DNA of 5,347 nt from Bacteroidales bacterium (GTDB lineage: Bacteria > Bacteroidota > Bacteroidia > Bacteroidales > ML635J-15), in the NCBI GenBank assembly GCA_028701945.1, contig JAQVPT010000253.1:1-5347 (forward strand), read 5' to 3'. Position 1 is the first letter of the stretch. Every line of letters starts with the position of its first letter. The translations under genes were made by a program, and so were the position numbers. Under the pieces are notes generated by a model, which worked only from the letters and a program-made list of their open reading frames with translations, ran no database searches and was not told where the DNA came from. Below, one piece after another: positions 5,027 to 5,347 of the stretch.

Positions 5027-5347
5027 TTAGCGAGTTTCAGCGTTACTGAGAATTTGAAAAAAGCTATCAATAATAATAATTTTAATCCTTTCTCTGTAGT
5101 TCATATTTATTAATAATTCAACAGGAATAAAATATTTGTTAAAAATCTCATTAAAATCACTAACATTTATTTCGGTTCTTTTCTCATCAGGAACTCTGAT
5201 ATCAAAATATTTCTCGACCATATACATTTCACTGTCTAATTTAAAGACAACTTCTTGTTCAATCCACGCACCGCCGTTAATATTTATGTAATCGTTCAAA
5301 AGCACTTCGTGATATCCTTCAGGCGTATTTTTTATCATTTTAAGCAT
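5027..5347 (-). CDS. Hypothetical 106-aa protein, possibly 5'-truncated by the window edge
   Basis: On the minus strand a frame runs from the right edge to TAA at 5027-5029. An ATG occupies the very last three bases of the window, so the true start may lie further upstream; a second Met codon follows at residue 4. I do not recognise the protein. It has no signal peptide, membrane segment or cysteine. The first half has alternating hydrophobic and acidic residues suggestive of beta strands (EVLLNDYININGG, WIEQEVVFKLDSEMYMV). The second half has probable helices (VSDFNEIFNKYF, RERIKIIIIDSFFQIL). Overall it looks like a small soluble mixed alpha/beta protein. It converges on the lpxB operon across 419 bp and is not part of it. 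Small immunity-like or orphan proteins look like this, but nothing here proves such a role. Reality as a gene rests on length, composition and the candidate terminator. Confidence 0.6.
   Translation of the reverse strand: MLKMIKNTPEGYHEVLLNDYININGGAWIEQEVVFKLDSEMYMVEKYFDIRVPDEKRTEINVSDFNEIFNKYFIPVELLINMNYRERIKIIIIDSFFQILSNAETR

Overview
This AT-rich window reads as a chromosomal segment of a Bacteroidota species, probably Bacteroidales-like. Three things point that way. Starts lack Shine-Dalgarno sequences and sit in A/T-rich leaders. A TAnnTTTG-type -7 box, characteristic of the Bacteroidota housekeeping sigma factor, lies before surE. The lpxB and SpoIID-type proteins also resemble Bacteroidota family members. 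The taxon is inferred from these features, not from a search.

Layout: (1) 2-154 holds the Lys/Glu-rich C-terminus of an unidentified gene, followed by a strong intrinsic terminator at 178-212. (2) 222-1145 is rnz (tRNA 3' processing endonuclease), starting only 9 nt after the terminator T-run. (3) 1146-1211 is a short intergenic region with two overlapping -7-like boxes. (4) 1212-4607 is a tightly packed, apparently single transcription unit: surE (nucleotide phosphatase, GTG start), a 106-aa three-helix membrane protein, lpxB (lipid A disaccharide synthase) and an exported SpoIID/LytB-family protein. The junctions are 1 nt apart, 1 nt overlapping and 3 nt apart. (5) 4608-5026 is a 419-bp non-coding stretch between convergent genes. 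(6) 5027-5347 is a minus-strand 106-aa protein of unknown function, possibly cut by the window end.

Functionally the operon mixes envelope biogenesis (lpxB, the SpoIID-like wall protein, the small membrane protein) with nucleotide housekeeping (surE). No defence system, CRISPR array, transposase or tRNA/rRNA gene is visible.

Two things are most worth a second look. The non-coding stretch 4608-5026 contains a diverged tandem duplication of about 118-138 bp, with an internal 8-bp period and large imperfect inverted repeats. The SpoIID-like protein appears to have lost two family-signature residues: the catalytic Glu position reads Leu, and the His of the GHGVG motif reads Ala.
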